A DNA stretch of 64,000 nt from Escherichia whittamii. Lineage in GTDB: Bacteria > Pseudomonadota > Gammaproteobacteria > Enterobacterales > Enterobacteriaceae. The stretch covers positions 124,001-188,000 of the forward strand of contig NZ_JACSQI010000005.1 in the NCBI RefSeq assembly GCF_014836715.1, written 5' to 3'. The position numbers and the translations under genes are program-made. Under the pieces are notes generated by a model, which ran no database searches, was not told where the DNA came from, and saw only the letters and a program-made list of their open reading frames with translations. This document shows, one piece after another, positions 47,956-60,243 of the stretch (the stretch's first letter is position 1; every line of letters starts with the position of its first letter).

Positions 47956-48384
47956 GTGCGACAACGGACTATTGTTTGCCCTTTGATTCAAAATGATGGT
48001 GCTTATCTGCTATGTAAAATGGCTGACGATCGCGGCGTTTTCCCGGGTCAATGGGCGCTTTCGGGCGGTGGAGTGGAGCCTGGCGAGCGTATTGAAGAAG
48101 CATTACGCCGCGAAATCAGAGAAGAGTTGGGCGAGCAACTGATTCTTACTGAAATCACTACGTGGACTTTCAGCGATGACATTCGCACTAAGACGTATGC
48201 AGATGGTCGTAAGGAAGAGATTTATATGATTTATCTGATCTTTGACTGCGTTTCTGCCAACCGTGAAGTGAAAATAAACGAAGAGTTTCAGGAATACGCG
48301 TGGGTAAAACCCGAAGATCTGGCGCAATACGATTTGAATGTTGCAACCCGCAAAACGTTACGTTTGAAAGGACTGCTGTCATAG
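47956..48384 (+). CDS. nudI: NudI, Nudix nucleoside triphosphatase
   Basis: 142-residue Nudix hydrolase acting on (deoxy)pyrimidine nucleoside triphosphates in E. coli. The Nudix box runs from [14 protein letters not shown] to REIREELGE (about residues 38-61), with the metal-binding glutamates present. The start is GTG at 47956 ([10 protein letters not shown]), with AAGGA 8 bp upstream. The frame is open to an ATG at 47887, but that lacks an SD and extends the protein beyond the family N-terminus. The last residue Ser adds one residue compared with K-12 from memory. Confidence 0.95.
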   Translation: MRQRTIVCPLIQNDGAYLLCKMADDRGVFPGQWALSGGGVEPGERIEEALRREIREELGEQLILTEITTWTFSDDIRTKTYADGRKEEIYMIYLIFDCVSANREVKINEEFQEYAWVKPEDLAQYDLNVATRKTLRLKGLLS

Positions 48385-48388
48385 AAAC

Positions 48389-48408
48389 GACAGCCATAAC
48401 TGGCTGTC
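48389..48408. terminator. Hairpin between convergent nudI and ais
   Basis: GACAGCCA-TAAC-TGGCTGTC, a perfect 8-bp stem in the 36-bp gap between the nudI stop and the ais stop. No T run follows, so termination strength is uncertain. Confidence 0.65.
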
Positions 48409-48420
48409 ATCTTAAAAATA

Positions 48421-49023
48421 TCAACGATTAACAAACTCACCGTCCAGAAATACTTTGCCTTTCTCCACATGCATTACCAGTCCATCCAGATAATCTGGTT
48501 TAAATGTCGCATTACGTTTGTCTTTGGCAATATACGTCAGGCAATGGTTATGGGTAAAAATAACAATATTCTTACCAGGCGATGTTGTTTGCAAATCCTT
48601 AATTGCGCTATAAATCTCGTTCCCACAATGTAGAAATCGCTTATCTACCGTCAGTTTTTTACCCGCTGAAAACCAGGTCGCCGATTGAATGGTCCGAATG
48701 GTATTACTGGAATAAAGATCGAAATCAGGGATATCTGCGCTGAAGGCTTTGCCCAGTTCACGCGCATCCTGAGAGCCATTTACCGTAATACCTGTTTTGT
48801 CTGACAAGCATTGATTGGAGGAACGATCGCAGCGTTCTCCATGGCGAAACAGAACCACCACCGGGTGCTGTTGCGACAATCTGGCCAACGTTTTGTTGTC
48901 GATACGCGGCAAACCATTACCACTCCAGGCTGCATGTGTACCCAGCACTGCAATCGCAGCAAGCGCCAGTAAAATTAAGGCATATTTTTTAGACTTCAAC
49001 GAAGTCCGGCAAAAGGCTAACAC
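48421..49023 (-). CDS. ais: Ais, LPS core heptose phosphatase family protein
   Basis: 200-residue histidine-phosphatase family protein, the counterpart of Salmonella PmrG, which dephosphorylates heptose in the LPS core under PmrAB control. A membrane/signal segment is at residues 12-33 ([20 protein letters not shown]). The catalytic motif is [11 protein letters not shown]-12 has RHAER as I remember it, and RHG is the canonical form. The second His is in FTHNHCL. The start is GTG at 49023 with GGTGGAG upstream. The frame runs 53 codons further up, but those lie in the promoter region. Divergent from arnB. Confidence 0.93.
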   Translation of the reverse strand: MLAFCRTSLKSKKYALILLALAAIAVLGTHAAWSGNGLPRIDNKTLARLSQQHPVVVLFRHGERCDRSSNQCLSDKTGITVNGSQDARELGKAFSADIPDFDLYSSNTIRTIQSATWFSAGKKLTVDKRFLHCGNEIYSAIKDLQTTSPGKNIVIFTHNHCLTYIAKDKRNATFKPDYLDGLVMHVEKGKVFLDGEFVNR

Positions 49024-49337
49024 GTAGGCTCCACCTGTAGACAAGCTAGCCGCTAAGTGACCACGAAAACTAACGACATTTTCATCGGCAAATAGTGGCT
49101 GGGATAATATTAAGACATTACGATGCACGCAAAATGCCTTAAATCTTGTCAAATTAAAAGCCCGAATAAGATAAAAAAACAAAAAAAATAATATTTAAGT
49201 CTTATATTCATTCCTTAAGGTTAAATTAATATTCTAACCTTAGAATTCCATTCCAAATGGCAAAATACATATAACGTCCCCTATAACAATTATTAGTGGA
49301 TAGATGGGGAAAGTATTCAATGGCCGAAGGAAAAATA
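49024..49337. promoter_or_regulatory. ais/arnB divergent promoter region
   Basis: 314 bp, strongly AT-rich in the middle (49150-49290), with no gene. It holds the promoters of ais and arnBCADTEF, with a PmrA box listed separately. Open frames entering it from both genes have no translation signals. Confidence 0.8.
49214..49230 (+). promoter_or_regulatory. PmrA (BasR) box of the arn operon
   Basis: CTTAAG-N5-ATTAAT, one exact and one 4/6 half site of the PmrA consensus YTTAAK-N5-YTTAAK, 108 bp before the arnB start. In this operon the box normally stands in for a -35 element. Confidence 0.75.
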
Positions 49338-50477
49338 ATGTCAGATTTTTTGCCTTTCTCACGCCCGGCAATGGGTGCGGAAGAACTCGCGGCAGTTCAA
49401 GAGGTCCTCGAATCCGGTTGGATCACCACGGGTCCGAAAAATCAGCAACTGGAACACGCCTTTTGCCAGTTGACAGGAAATCAGCATGCCATTGCAGTCA
49501 ACTCAGCCACTGCCGGAATGCATATCACGCTGATGGCGCTGGGGATTGGCGCTGGCGATGAAGTGATCACGCCTTCCCTGACCTGGGTTTCAACCCTCAA
49601 TATGATTTCTTTGTTGGGCGCTACGCCGGTGATGGTAGATGTCGATCGCGATACGCTGATGGTTACGCCTGAAGCAATCGAAGCAGCCATTTCGCCGCAC
49701 ACTAAAGCCATCATTCCAGTGCATTATGCCGGTGCACCCGCAGATATTGACGCTATTCGCGCCATTGGTGAACGCCACGGTATCGCAGTCATCGAAGATG
49801 CCGCCCATGCCGTCGGTACGTATTACAAAGGCCAACATATTGGTGCGAAAGGTACTGCTATTTTTTCGTTTCACGCCATCAAAAATATTACCTGTGCGGA
49901 AGGCGGTCTGATTGTTACTGATGATGAAAACCTCGCCCGCCAGCTACGTATGCTGAAATTTCATGGTCTGGGCGTCGATGCATATGACAGGCAAACCTGG
50001 GGCCGTGCACCGCAGGCAGAAGTATTAACGCCTGGCTACAAGTACAATCTGACCGATATTAACGCCGCTATAGCCCTGACGCAGTTAAATAAATTAGAGC
50101 AACTTAACACCCGTCGTCGGGAAATTGCCCTGCAATATCAACAAGCACTGGTAGCTCTCCCGTTCCAGCCTTTAAGCCTTCCCGTATGGCCGCATGTTCA
50201 CGCATGGCATCTGTTTATTATTCGTGTTGATGAACAACGTTGCGGTATCAACCGCGATGCATTGATGGAGGCGTTAAAAGAAAAAGGCATTGGCACCGGG
50301 TTACATTTCCGCGCCACCCACACGCAAAAATATTATCGCGAACGTTTTCCCGCTCTTTCGTTACCCAATAGCGAATGGAACAGCGAACGCATCTGCTCAT
50401 TGCCGCTGTTCCCGGATATGACCACCGCTGACGCCGAACGCGTCATCGCTGCCCTTCATCAACTCGCAGGACAATAA
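49338..50477 (+). CDS. arnB: ArnB, UDP-L-Ara4O transaminase
   Basis: 379-residue PLP-dependent aminotransferase making UDP-4-amino-4-deoxy-L-arabinose from UDP-4-keto-pentose and glutamate. The PLP lysine is Lys182 in [14 protein letters not shown], and the conserved [10 protein letters not shown] holds the pyridine-ring-facing Asp. ATG 49338 is chosen among three in-frame ATGs (49296, 49320, 49338) because GAAGGA lies about 8 bp upstream. First gene of arnBCADTEF, which gives polymyxin resistance by adding L-Ara4N to lipid A. Confidence 0.97.
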   Translation: MSDFLPFSRPAMGAEELAAVQEVLESGWITTGPKNQQLEHAFCQLTGNQHAIAVNSATAGMHITLMALGIGAGDEVITPSLTWVSTLNMISLLGATPVMVDVDRDTLMVTPEAIEAAISPHTKAIIPVHYAGAPADIDAIRAIGERHGIAVIEDAAHAVGTYYKGQHIGAKGTAIFSFHAIKNITCAEGGLIVTDDENLARQLRMLKFHGLGVDAYDRQTWGRAPQAEVLTPGYKYNLTDINAAIALTQLNKLEQLNTRRREIALQYQQALVALPFQPLSLPVWPHVHAWHLFIIRVDEQRCGINRDALMEALKEKGIGTGLHFRATHTQKYYRERFPALSLPNSEWNSERICSLPLFPDMTTADAERVIAALHQLAGQ

Positions 50478-51448
<971 letters not shown>

Positions 51449-51449
<1 letters not shown>

Positions 51450-53431
51450 TGAAAGCCGTTGTTTTTGCCTACCACGATATGGGTTGCCTCGGTATTGAAG
51501 CCCTACTTGCTGCCGGTTATGAAATTAGCGCCATTTTTACCCATACCGATAATCCTGGCGAAAAAGCCTTTTATGGTTCGGTGGCTCGCCTGGCGGCGGA
51601 AAGAGGCATTCAAGTTTACGCGCCAGATGACGTTAATCATCCGCTGTGGGTGGAACGCATTGCCCAACTGTCGCCGGAGGTGATTTTCTCTTTTTATTAT
51701 CGCCATCTCATTAGCAACGAGATTTTGCAACTCGCTCCCGCAGGCGCATTTAATCTGCATGGTTCGCTGCTACCGAAATATCGTGGTCGCGCGCCGCTGA
51801 ACTGGGTGCTGGTGAACGGTGAAACGGAAACGGGTGTTACATTGCATCGAATGGTTAAACGCGCCGATGCCGGGGCCATTGTTGCCCAACTGCGCGTTGC
51901 CATTGCGCCAGATGATATCGCCATTACGCTGCATCATAAATTGTGTCACGCCGCGCGTCAGTTACTGGAACAGACGTTACCCGCCATCAAACACGGTCAT
52001 ATTCTGGAAATCGCCCAACGCGAGAACGAAGCCACCTGTTTTGGTCGCAGAACACCAGAGGACAGTTTCCTCGAGTGGCACAAACCGGCAGCCGTATTGC
52101 ATAACATGGTGCGCGCCGTCGCCGATCCGTGGCCTGGCGCCTTCAGCTATGTTGGTAATCAGAAATTCACCGTCTGGTCGTCACGCGTACATCCTCATAC
52201 GTCCACAGCACGGCCGGGAAGCGTGATTTCTGTCGCTCCGTTGCTGATTGCCTGTGGTGATGGCGCGCTGGAAATCGTCACCGGACAGACGGGTGACGGC
52301 ATTACCATGCAAGGCTCGCAATTAGCCCAAACGCTGGGGCTGGTGCAAGGTTCACGGTTGAATAGCCAGCCTGCCTGCGCCGCGCGGCGCCGTACCCGAG
52401 TGTTGATCCTCGGGGTAAATGGTTTTATCGGTAACCATTTGACAGAACGCTTGCTGCGCGAAGATCACTATGAAGTTTACGGTCTGGATATTGGTAGTGA
52501 CGCGATAAGCCGTTTTCTGAATCATCCGAATTTTCACTTTGTCGAAGGTGATATCAGCATTCATTCCGAATGGATTGAGTATCACGTCAAAAAATGTGAC
52601 GTCGTATTGCCGCTGGTGGCGATAGCCACACCGATTGAATATACCCGCAACCCGCTACGCGTATTTGAGCTCGATTTTGAAGAGAATCTGCGCATTATCC
52701 GTTACTGCGTGAAGTACCGTAAGCGAATCATCTTCCCGTCGACTTCAGAAGTTTATGGGATGTGTAGCGATAAATATTTCGATGAAGACCATTCTAATTT
52801 GATCGTCGGCCCAGTGAATAAACCACGCTGGATTTATTCGGTGTCAAAACAATTACTTGACCGGGTGATCTGGACGTATGGTGAAAAAGAAGGTTTGCAG
52901 TTCACCCTCTTCCGCCCGTTTAACTGGATGGGGCCACGACTGGATAACCTTAATGCAGCGCGAATTGGTAGCTCACGCGCGATTACACAACTCATTCTCA
53001 ATCTGGTGGAAGGTTCACCGATTAAGCTTATTGATGGCGGAAAACAAAAACGCTGCTTTACTGATATTCGGGATGGTATCGAAGCGTTGTTCCGCATTAT
53101 CGAGAATACGGGAAATCGCTGTGACGGTGAGATTATCAACATTGGCAATCCTGATAACGAAGCGAGTATTGAAGAACTGGGCGAGATGCTGCTGGCAAGC
53201 TTTGAAAAGCATCCGCTGCGCCACCACTTCCCGCCGTTTGCAGGCTTTCGCGTAGTAGAAAGCAGTAGCTACTACGGCAAGGGATATCAGGACGTGGCGC
53301 ACCGTAAACCGAGTATCCGCAATGCCCGTCGCTGCCTGGACTGGGAACCGAAAATTGATATGCAGGAAACCATCGATGAAACGCTGGATTTCTTCCTGCG
53401 CACTGTCGAGCTTACGGATAAATCATTATGA
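51449..53431 (+). CDS. arnA: ArnA, bifunctional UDP-Ara4N formyltransferase / UDP-GlcA decarboxylase
   Basis: 660-residue fusion enzyme. Residues 1-304 form the formyltransferase with Asn102, His104 ([16 protein letters not shown]) and Asp140 confirmed. Residues 305-660 form the SDR-type decarboxylase with NAD motif [11 protein letters not shown] and the SxxxxYxxxK-type segment around FPSTSEVYG and YSVSKQLLD. It supplies two non-consecutive steps of L-Ara4N synthesis. Overlaps arnD by ATGA. Confidence 0.98.
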
Positions 53432-54321
53432 CCAAAGTGGGTTTACGCATTGATGTCGATACCTTTCGCGGTACCCGCGAAGGTGTACCGCGTCTGCTGG
53501 AAACCATGAGTAAGCATAATATTCAGGCCAGCATTTTTTTCAGCGTCGGCCCGGACAATATGGGCCGCCATCTCTGGCGACTGGTGAAACCACAGTTTTT
53601 GTGGAAGATGCTGCGCTCAAACGCGGCATCGCTTTATGGCTGGGATATTTTACTGGCAGGTACAGCATGGCCAGGAAAAGAGATTGCTCATGCCAACGCC
53701 GACATCATTCGTGAGGCGGCTAAACACCACGAAATCGGCCTGCACGCCTGGGATCATCACGCCTGGCAAGCCCATAGCGGTAACTGGAGTCGGCAAACGA
53801 TGGTGAACGATATCGCCCTCGGTCTTCGTACGCTGGAAGAGATAATCGGCCAACCGGTAACCTGTTCCGCCGCCGCGGGCTGGCGTGCCGATCAACAAGT
53901 GATTGAGGCAAAAGAAGTGTTCCATTTGCGCTACAACAGCGATTGTCGCGGGGTGATGCCGTTTCGTCCGTTACTCGAGTCAGGGCTCCCCGGCACTGCA
54001 CAAATACCGGTAACGTTACCCACCTGGGATGAAGTGATTGGCCGGGATGTGAAAGCGGAAGATTTTAACGGCTGGCTACTCAACCGCATCCTGCGAGATA
54101 AAGGAACGCCGGTTTATACCATTCATGCCGAAGTTGAAGGCGGCGCTTATCAGCAGAATTTTGTGGATCTCCTGAAACGCGCCGCTCGTGAAGGCATTAC
54201 GTTTTGCCCATTAAGCGAGCTGCTAACAGAGACATTGCCTGTCGGGCAAGTTGTTCGCGGTACTATTGCCGGACGTGAAGGCTGGCTGGGTTGCCAGCAG
54301 GCTGCGGGAACTCGTCCATGA
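53428..54321 (+). CDS. arnD: ArnD, undecaprenyl-phosphate-Ara4FN deformylase
   Basis: 297-residue NodB-like deformylase removing the formyl group before the lipid-linked sugar is flipped. The metal-binding Asp pair is in [11 protein letters not shown] and histidines are in [10 protein letters not shown]. Starts at ATG in the ATGA overlap with arnA, and ends in ATGA with arnT. Confidence 0.96.
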   Translation: MTKVGLRIDVDTFRGTREGVPRLLETMSKHNIQASIFFSVGPDNMGRHLWRLVKPQFLWKMLRSNAASLYGWDILLAGTAWPGKEIAHANADIIREAAKHHEIGLHAWDHHAWQAHSGNWSRQTMVNDIALGLRTLEEIIGQPVTCSAAAGWRADQQVIEAKEVFHLRYNSDCRGVMPFRPLLESGLPGTAQIPVTLPTWDEVIGRDVKAEDFNGWLLNRILRDKGTPVYTIHAEVEGGAYQQNFVDLLKRAAREGITFCPLSELLTETLPVGQVVRGTIAGREGWLGCQQAAGTRP

Positions 54322-55970
54322 AATCCATTCGCTATTACGCAGCATTCTTTGCGTTTATTACCGTCTATTATCTCTTGCCGATTAATTATCGTCTGCTTTG
54401 GCAACCTGATGAAACGCGTTATGCGGAAATCAGTCGGGAAATGCTGGCCTCCGGCGACTGGATTGTGCCCCACCTGTTAGGGCTACGTTATTTCGAAAAA
54501 CCGATTGCCGGATACTGGATTAACAGTATTGGGCAATGGTTATTTGGCGCGAATAACATTGGTGTGCGGGCAGGCGTTATCTTTGCGACCCTGTTAACCG
54601 CCGCGCTGGTGGCCTGGCTTACTCTCCGTTTATGGCGCGATAAACGTCTGGCACTACTCGCCGCGGTGATTTATCTCTCGCTGTTTATTGTCTACGCCAT
54701 CGGCACTTATGCTGTACTCGATCCATTCATCGCATTCTGGCTGGTGGCGGGAATGTGCAGCTTCTGGCTGGCAATGGACGCACAAACCAGGAAAGGCAAA
54801 AGCGCGGGATTTTTACTGCTGGGATTAACATGTGGCATGGGGGTGATGACCAAAGGTTTCCTCGCCCTCGCCGTGCCGGTATTAAGTGTGCTGCCGTGGG
54901 TAGCAGCGCAAAAACGCTGGAAAGATCTCTTTATTTACGGCTGGCTGGCAATCATCAGTTGCGTACTGACGGTTCTCCCCTGGGGGCTGGCAATAGCGCA
55001 ACGGGAGCCTGACTTCTGGCACTATTTTTTCTGGATTGAGCATATTCAACGCTTTGCGATGGACGATGCCCAACACAAAGCCCCGTTCTGGTACTACTTG
55101 CCGATTATCATTGCCGGTAGCCTGCCGTGGCTGGGATTACTCCCCGGCGCGCTGCGTGCTGGCTGGAAAAACCGCAGCCATTCCGCAACCGTCTATTTGT
55201 TGAGCTGGACGGTAATGCCACTGCTGTTTTTCTCCATCGCCAAAGGCAAATTACCCACCTATATTCTCTCCTGCTTTGCGCCTTTAGCGATGTTGATGGC
55301 GTATTACGCTTTGCAGGCAGCAAAAAATAATCCGCTGACGTTGCGGATTAATGGCTGGATCAATATCGCATTTGGCGTTACTGGCATTATTGCCACGTTT
55401 GTTGTCTCTCCCTGGGGACCAATGAGCACGCCAGTCTGGCAAACTTTCGAAATCTATAAAGTCTTTTGCTCATGGTCGATTTTTTCGCTGTGGGCATTTT
55501 TCGGCTGGTATACATTAACGAACGTGGAAAAAAACTGGCCTTTTGCGGCGCTTTGTCCGTTGGGGCTGGCGTTGCTTGTGGGTATTGCGATCCCCGACAG
55601 AGTCATGGAAGGCAAACATCCGCAGTTTTTTGTTGAGATGACGCAAGAGTCACTCCAGCCGAGCCGCTATATTCTTACTGATAGCGTCGGTGTTGCCGCA
55701 GGTCTGGCATGGAGCCTGCAACGCGATGACATCATCATGTATCGCCAAACGGGTGAATTGAAATATGGCCTCAATTATCCGGATGCGAAAGGCAGATTTG
55801 TCAGCGGTGATGATTTCGCCAGCTGGCTTACTCAACATCGCCAGGAGGGGATTATTACTCTCGTGCTTTCGGTTGACCACGATGAAGACATTAACAGTCT
55901 CCCCATTCCACCTGCTGACGCCACCGATCATCAGGGACGTCTGGTGCTCTTTCAGTATCGGCCTAAATGA
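54318..55970 (+). CDS. arnT: ArnT, lipid A L-Ara4N transferase
   Basis: 550-residue GT83/PMT-like inner-membrane enzyme that transfers L-Ara4N from the undecaprenyl carrier to lipid A phosphates on the periplasmic side. The first periplasmic loop has the conserved [12 protein letters not shown] acidic segment, and about 12-13 membrane helices follow. ATG 54318 overlaps the arnD stop by 4 bp and gives the family length. The first 25 residues differ noticeably from K-12 as I remember it. Confidence 0.97.
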   Translation: MKSIRYYAAFFAFITVYYLLPINYRLLWQPDETRYAEISREMLASGDWIVPHLLGLRYFEKPIAGYWINSIGQWLFGANNIGVRAGVIFATLLTAALVAWLTLRLWRDKRLALLAAVIYLSLFIVYAIGTYAVLDPFIAFWLVAGMCSFWLAMDAQTRKGKSAGFLLLGLTCGMGVMTKGFLALAVPVLSVLPWVAAQKRWKDLFIYGWLAIISCVLTVLPWGLAIAQREPDFWHYFFWIEHIQRFAMDDAQHKAPFWYYLPIIIAGSLPWLGLLPGALRAGWKNRSHSATVYLLSWTVMPLLFFSIAKGKLPTYILSCFAPLAMLMAYYALQAAKNNPLTLRINGWINIAFGVTGIIATFVVSPWGPMSTPVWQTFEIYKVFCSWSIFSLWAFFGWYTLTNVEKNWPFAALCPLGLALLVGIAIPDRVMEGKHPQFFVEMTQESLQPSRYILTDSVGVAAGLAWSLQRDDIIMYRQTGELKYGLNYPDAKGRFVSGDDFASWLTQHRQEGIITLVLSVDHDEDINSLPIPPADATDHQGRLVLFQYRPK

Positions 55971-56302
55971 TCTGGCTGATATTAGTCTTTGCCAGCTTGC
56001 TTAGTGTTGCCGGGCAACTCTGCCAGAAACAGGCGACGTGCTTTGTGGCGATAAACAAACGGCGCAAACATATTGCGCTGTGGCTGGGGCTGGCACTGGT
56101 TTGTCTGGGGCTGGCAATGCTGCTCTGGCTGCTGGTATTGCAGAACATACCGGTGGGTATTGCCTACCCGATGTTGAGCCTGAATTTTGTCTGGGTGACG
56201 CTGGCAGCAGTAAAACTGTGGCACGAACCTGTGTCTTTTCGTCACTGGTGTGGGGTGGCCTTCATTATTGGCGGCATTGTGATTCTGGGGAGCACGGTGT
56301 AA
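55967..56302 (+). CDS. arnE: ArnE, undecaprenyl-P-Ara4N flippase subunit
   Basis: 111-residue EmrE-like small membrane protein (four helices) that with ArnF flips the lipid-linked sugar. Starts in the ATGA overlap with arnT and ends in TAATG with arnF. Confidence 0.95.
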   Translation: MIWLILVFASLLSVAGQLCQKQATCFVAINKRRKHIALWLGLALVCLGLAMLLWLLVLQNIPVGIAYPMLSLNFVWVTLAAVKLWHEPVSFRHWCGVAFIIGGIVILGSTV

Positions 56303-56688
56303 TGGGCCTGATGTGGGGATTATTCAGCGTCATTATTGCTTCTGCTGCGCAATTAAGCCTCGGTTTTGCGGCGAGTCATCTGCCGCCGATGACGCAGTTG
56401 TGGGATTTTATCGCTGCGCTTTTGGCTTTTGATTTCGGTGCCCGGATGCTGATCGTCGGCCTGGTTGGTTATCTGATCTCCGTTTTTTGCTGGTATAAGG
56501 CATTGCATCGGCTGGCACTCAGCAAAGCCTACGCCTTACTGAGTATGAGTTATGTACTGGTATGGATTGCATCAATGGTACTTCCCGGCTGGGAAGGAAC
56601 TTTTTCTGTGAAGGCACTGCTTGGAGTAGCCAGTATTATGGGTGGATTAACGCTGATTTTCCTGCCAGTTCGAAATAAAAATCACTGA
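56302..56688 (+). CDS. arnF: ArnF, undecaprenyl-P-Ara4N flippase subunit
   Basis: 128-residue four-helix membrane partner of ArnE ([20 protein letters not shown]). ATG overlaps the arnE stop by one base. A longer frame reading in from 56038 is just an out-of-frame passage through arnE. Last gene of the arn operon. Its 3' end overlaps pmrD on the opposite strand by 7 bp. Confidence 0.95.
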   Translation: MGLMWGLFSVIIASAAQLSLGFAASHLPPMTQLWDFIAALLAFDFGARMLIVGLVGYLISVFCWYKALHRLALSKAYALLSMSYVLVWIASMVLPGWEGTFSVKALLGVASIMGGLTLIFLPVRNKNH

Positions 56689-56948
56689 CGATTTCTGGAT
56701 GTTTTGCGTACATTCTCCCACTCTTCGCCACTGTAGCTTCGGGCATCAATAACTTTAATTGTGCGTTGTGTATCCCGGTTAATGCAGTACATCGCATCCT
56801 GTAGCGGTGAGAGTAAATCACCAGGCTGAACAATGACATCGTTGCACACTTCGGCAATCATTTTGAGAGCACCACTGGTATCACTAAGGACCAATACATG
56901 GCGATTTTTTGCCGCACCGCAACACGTCTTTTTTACTAACCACTCCAT
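56682..56948 (-). CDS. pmrD: PmrD, PhoP-to-PmrA connector (divergent allele)
   Basis: 88-residue connector that protects phosphorylated PmrA from PmrB phosphatase. The conserved start MEWLVKK, the core [16 protein letters not shown] and the C-terminal SYSGEEW identify it. From memory the K-12 protein differs at roughly 35-40 of 88 positions, mainly in residues 8-45 and after 60, far more than neighbouring genes. SD GGGAGG lies 5 bp before ATG 56948. Convergent with arnF. Confidence 0.9.
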   Translation of the reverse strand: MEWLVKKTCCGAAKNRHVLVLSDTSGALKMIAEVCNDVIVQPGDLLSPLQDAMYCINRDTQRTIKVIDARSYSGEEWENVRKTSRNRQ

Positions 56949-57057
56949 TGCACCTCCCTGTTAGATAAGAATTTTCATATTAATTTACAGATTAACATGT
57001 AAACCCATTATCAATGACAATGGAATGGTAAAAATGAGAAGTAAAACCGATGGTTAA
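56949..57057. promoter_or_regulatory. pmrD promoter region
   Basis: 109 bp upstream of pmrD and downstream of menE. On the minus strand GGTTTA (57005-57000) matches one PhoP half box, but the repeat 11 bp on (TAATCT) is poor, so PhoP control is only a candidate. No clear menE terminator was seen. Confidence 0.45.
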
Positions 57058-58413
57058 TTATTGCAGGCGTTGCACCCACTCTTTTAGCGCCTGACGTGAA
57101 ATCTTAATGCCGCCGTTTTTCAGTTCAGGCGGCAGCGTTAGCCAACGCACCGGTTGTTGAAAACGGGCCAGCTTGTCTTTCACCCATTCGCTGAGATCAA
57201 CGCTTTGCTGGTCATACTCCACAACCGCTACCGGCCGATGACCAAACTCGTTGTCTGCGACAGGGACGATAAACACCTGCAAAACCGCAGGATGCGCGGC
57301 AATCACACGTTCGACTTCTTCTGGCTGAATGCCTTCGCCACCGCTGAAGAACAGATTGTCTAAACGTCCGACAATGGTCAGCTTGCCATTATGCATCTCA
57401 CCGCGATCGCGCGTAGCGTACCAGCCTTCGTCATTAACCAGCGGCACCAGCTGCCCATTACGCCAGTAACCTTCTGCCATGCTGGCAGCCCGCAGCCACA
57501 CTTCATCATTAACGATTTTCACTTCCCGACCCGGCAGCGGCGAACCGACGTCAGCCAGACCGTCCGCTTCTTTCGCGCAAACCGTGGAAGCGAACTCCGT
57601 CAGACCATAGCCGCAAAAGCAACGAATCCCCTGCTCGCACGCCTGTTCCGTCAACTCGACCGGGATAGCCGCACCGCCAAGCAACACCGCTTTCAGGGAA
57701 ACTGAACTACGGTTAACCAGCAAACGCCAGAGCTGCGTCGGCACCAGCGAGGCGTGAGTACAACCTGCCAGCATTTGCTCTAGCGGTTGTTTATCGCGTA
57801 CCGTCATCTGCGCACCAGCGTATAACCAGCGCCACATAATTCCCTGACCAGAGACGTGAAACAGTGGCAAAGAAAGCAGCCAGTCATCGTTCTCACCAAA
57901 CGGAATTAGCGATAACACCCCTTCAGCACTGGCAAGATGGGCCTGATAAGTATGAACAGCGGCTTTTGGCAAGCCAGTGGAGCCGGAGGTTAATGTCATC
58001 GAACAAAGACGTGTCGGCTGCCACGCAGCGGCATATACGTCTTCGATCGCCTGAATATGCAGCGACGTTAACGCCGGAAACGTGTTTTCCCCTTCCGGCA
58101 CCAGCGCAAATTGCAGAGTGAGATTTGGCAGCAATTCCTCAAGCAATGGTTGCGGCAGTTGCGGATTCACGGGCAGCACTCGCGCACCACATTGCAGTAA
58201 CGCCAGCCAGGTCAGCAGCGTTTGCGGCGTATTCCACGCCCGTAGCATCACGCCACTGCCCGCAACCACACCCTGTGCGGCAAAGCCCGCAGCTAACTCA
58301 TCAACGCGAGCACAAAGCTCGCGCCAGTTAAGTTGCTCGTCATTGAGACGTAAGGCAACGGTATCTCCCCGCACTTGCCGCCAGTGACGCCACGGCCAGT
58401 CAGAAAAGATCAT
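57058..58413 (-). CDS. menE: MenE, o-succinylbenzoate-CoA ligase
   Basis: 451-residue ANL-superfamily ligase activating o-succinylbenzoate with ATP and CoA in menaquinone synthesis. The adenylation P-loop is [15 protein letters not shown] (near residue 145), later motifs are GYGLTEFAS and [14 protein letters not shown], and the C-terminal catalytic lysine region is [11 protein letters not shown]. Last gene of menFDHBCE. Its start overlaps menC by 4 bp. Confidence 0.97.
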   Translation of the reverse strand: MIFSDWPWRHWRQVRGDTVALRLNDEQLNWRELCARVDELAAGFAAQGVVAGSGVMLRAWNTPQTLLTWLALLQCGARVLPVNPQLPQPLLEELLPNLTLQFALVPEGENTFPALTSLHIQAIEDVYAAAWQPTRLCSMTLTSGSTGLPKAAVHTYQAHLASAEGVLSLIPFGENDDWLLSLPLFHVSGQGIMWRWLYAGAQMTVRDKQPLEQMLAGCTHASLVPTQLWRLLVNRSSVSLKAVLLGGAAIPVELTEQACEQGIRCFCGYGLTEFASTVCAKEADGLADVGSPLPGREVKIVNDEVWLRAASMAEGYWRNGQLVPLVNDEGWYATRDRGEMHNGKLTIVGRLDNLFFSGGEGIQPEEVERVIAAHPAVLQVFIVPVADNEFGHRPVAVVEYDQQSVDLSEWVKDKLARFQQPVRWLTLPPELKNGGIKISRQALKEWVQRLQ

Positions 58414-59372
58414 AACAGTCGCTCCAGTGCATCAACGTCCACGACAGGCAGCGGGCTATCCGGCCAGCGACGAACCTGCTGCACCTGCATCAGATCCAGC
58501 GTGTCCAGCCCCGGAATAGTGTCTGGCGTTAACCAGGCAGCAATCCGCGCCAGTTGCGTTAGACCTAAGCTCGATTCGATGGAAGAACTGATCACTGCCG
58601 TCAGCCCCAGCGCATGCGCCGCCTCTACCTGCTCGCGCACTTTCTCCAGGCTGCCCGTGAGCGTGGGTTTGATAACCACCGCACGTACGCCTTCTTCCGC
58701 CACAAAGGCAAAATCTGGCTCGCGCAGACTTTCATCCCAGGCAATGGCAATGCCGGTTTCACGGGCAAACGCACGCGAATCATCGCGGGTTTTGCACGGT
58801 TCTTCGAGAAAAGCGATGCGGTCGCGATAATCCGGGTTAACGTATTTGGCAAACTGCTGGCCTTTCAGCGGCGTCCATGCGCGATTCGCGTCAAGACGCA
58901 AATGCAGATCCGGAACCGCCTCCAGCAACAGATTCACCACCATTCCGTCGCGTACTGCTTCGTACAATCCTACTTTGACCTTCGCCACTTTCTCGCCAGG
59001 CATATCGGCAAGTTTGAGGATCAGATCGTCAGGATCGCCATTACACAGTGGCGCAGCACGGTAATTTGCCGCCTGCGGCAACGTGTCTGCCAGCTCCGCC
59101 AATGCACAGCTTACGCCAAAGGCGACGGAAGGCATCTGCGGTAGCTCGCAATCGCCTGCCAGCCAGTCATTTACCCAGGCAAGTAGCACGCTTTGCGCCT
59201 CTTCCCAGGTTTCCTGACTGAAGCCCGGTAGTGGGGAGATCTCCCCCCACCCTTCGCGCTCGCCCTCGCGCAGGCAAACGTACAGCCCGTCGCGGGTTTT
59301 TAACCGCCTGTCGCGCAGAACCACCCCCGCGTCCATGGGGATCTGCCAGCGGTATACCTGCGCGCTACGCAT
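58410..59372 (-). CDS. menC: MenC, o-succinylbenzoate synthase
   Basis: 320-residue enolase-superfamily enzyme dehydrating SHCHC to o-succinylbenzoate. The catalytic KVKVGLYE lysine is on the barrel second strand. Metal ligands are in [17 protein letters not shown] and IAWDESL, and the later acid-base Lys is in [10 protein letters not shown]. One-base overlap with menB upstream. Confidence 0.97.
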   Translation of the reverse strand: MRSAQVYRWQIPMDAGVVLRDRRLKTRDGLYVCLREGEREGWGEISPLPGFSQETWEEAQSVLLAWVNDWLAGDCELPQMPSVAFGVSCALAELADTLPQAANYRAAPLCNGDPDDLILKLADMPGEKVAKVKVGLYEAVRDGMVVNLLLEAVPDLHLRLDANRAWTPLKGQQFAKYVNPDYRDRIAFLEEPCKTRDDSRAFARETGIAIAWDESLREPDFAFVAEEGVRAVVIKPTLTGSLEKVREQVEAAHALGLTAVISSSIESSLGLTQLARIAAWLTPDTIPGLDTLDLMQVQQVRRWPDSPLPVVDVDALERLL

Positions 59373-60229
59373 TACGGATTCCGTTTGAATTTGCTGAAAT
59401 CAGGCTGACGTTTCTGGTTGAAAGCATTACGACCTTCCTGACCTTCTTCCGTCATGTAGAACAGCATGGTGGCGTTACCCGCCAGCTCTTGCAGCCCCGC
59501 CTGACCGTCACAGTCGGCGTTCAGTGCAGCTTTCAGGCAACGCAGCGCCATCGGGCTGTTTTGCAGCATTTCGCGACACCAGCGGACAGTTTCTTTTTCC
59601 AGATCGGCCAGCGGTACAACGGTGTTCACGAGGCCCATATCCAGCGCCTGTTTTGCGTCGTACTGACGGCACAGGAACCAGATTTCACGCGCTTTTTTCT
59701 GCCCGACAATGCGAGCCATATAAGACGCGCCCCAGCCGCCGTCGAAGGAACCGACTTTCGGGCCAGTCTGACCGAAGATGGCATTTTCTGCCGCAATGGT
59801 CAGGTCGCACATCATGTGCAGAACGTGACCGCCGCCGATGGAGTAACCTGCTACCATCGCGACGACCGGTTTCGGACAGGTACGGATCTGGCGCTGGAAG
59901 TCCAGCACGTTCAGGTGATGTACGCCAGAGTCATCTTTATAGCCGCCGTAGTCGCCACGCACTTTCTGGTCACCGCCAGAGCAGAACGCTTTATCGCCTG
60001 CACCAGTCAGAATGATCACGCCAATGTTGTCGTCATAACGTGCATCCGCCAGCGCCTGGATCATCTCTTTTACCGTCAGAGGACGGAAGGCATTGCGCAC
60101 CTGCGGACGATTAATGGTGATTTTTGCGATACCGTCGGTGGATTTTTCATAACGAATGTCCTCGAAACCTTCGGAGCAGTCGTGCCATTCAACCGGTGCG
60201 TAAAGCATTGCTTCATCAGGATAAATCAT
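59372..60229 (-). CDS. menB: MenB, 1,4-dihydroxy-2-naphthoyl-CoA synthase
   Basis: 285-residue crotonase-fold enzyme performing the Dieckmann-type ring closure. The CoA-binding [16 protein letters not shown], the oxyanion-hole region [17 protein letters not shown] and the [14 protein letters not shown] loop are visible. It starts 14 bp after menH on the minus strand. Confidence 0.97.
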   Translation of the reverse strand: MIYPDEAMLYAPVEWHDCSEGFEDIRYEKSTDGIAKITINRPQVRNAFRPLTVKEMIQALADARYDDNIGVIILTGAGDKAFCSGGDQKVRGDYGGYKDDSGVHHLNVLDFQRQIRTCPKPVVAMVAGYSIGGGHVLHMMCDLTIAAENAIFGQTGPKVGSFDGGWGASYMARIVGQKKAREIWFLCRQYDAKQALDMGLVNTVVPLADLEKETVRWCREMLQNSPMALRCLKAALNADCDGQAGLQELAGNATMLFYMTEEGQEGRNAFNQKRQPDFSKFKRNP

Positions 60230-60243
60230 ATTGTGTCCTTTAG

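Noticed and set aside
49024..49182. 53-residue N-terminal extension of Ais
   Set aside because: It lies in the divergent promoter region without an SD. GTG 49023 has one and gives the known length.
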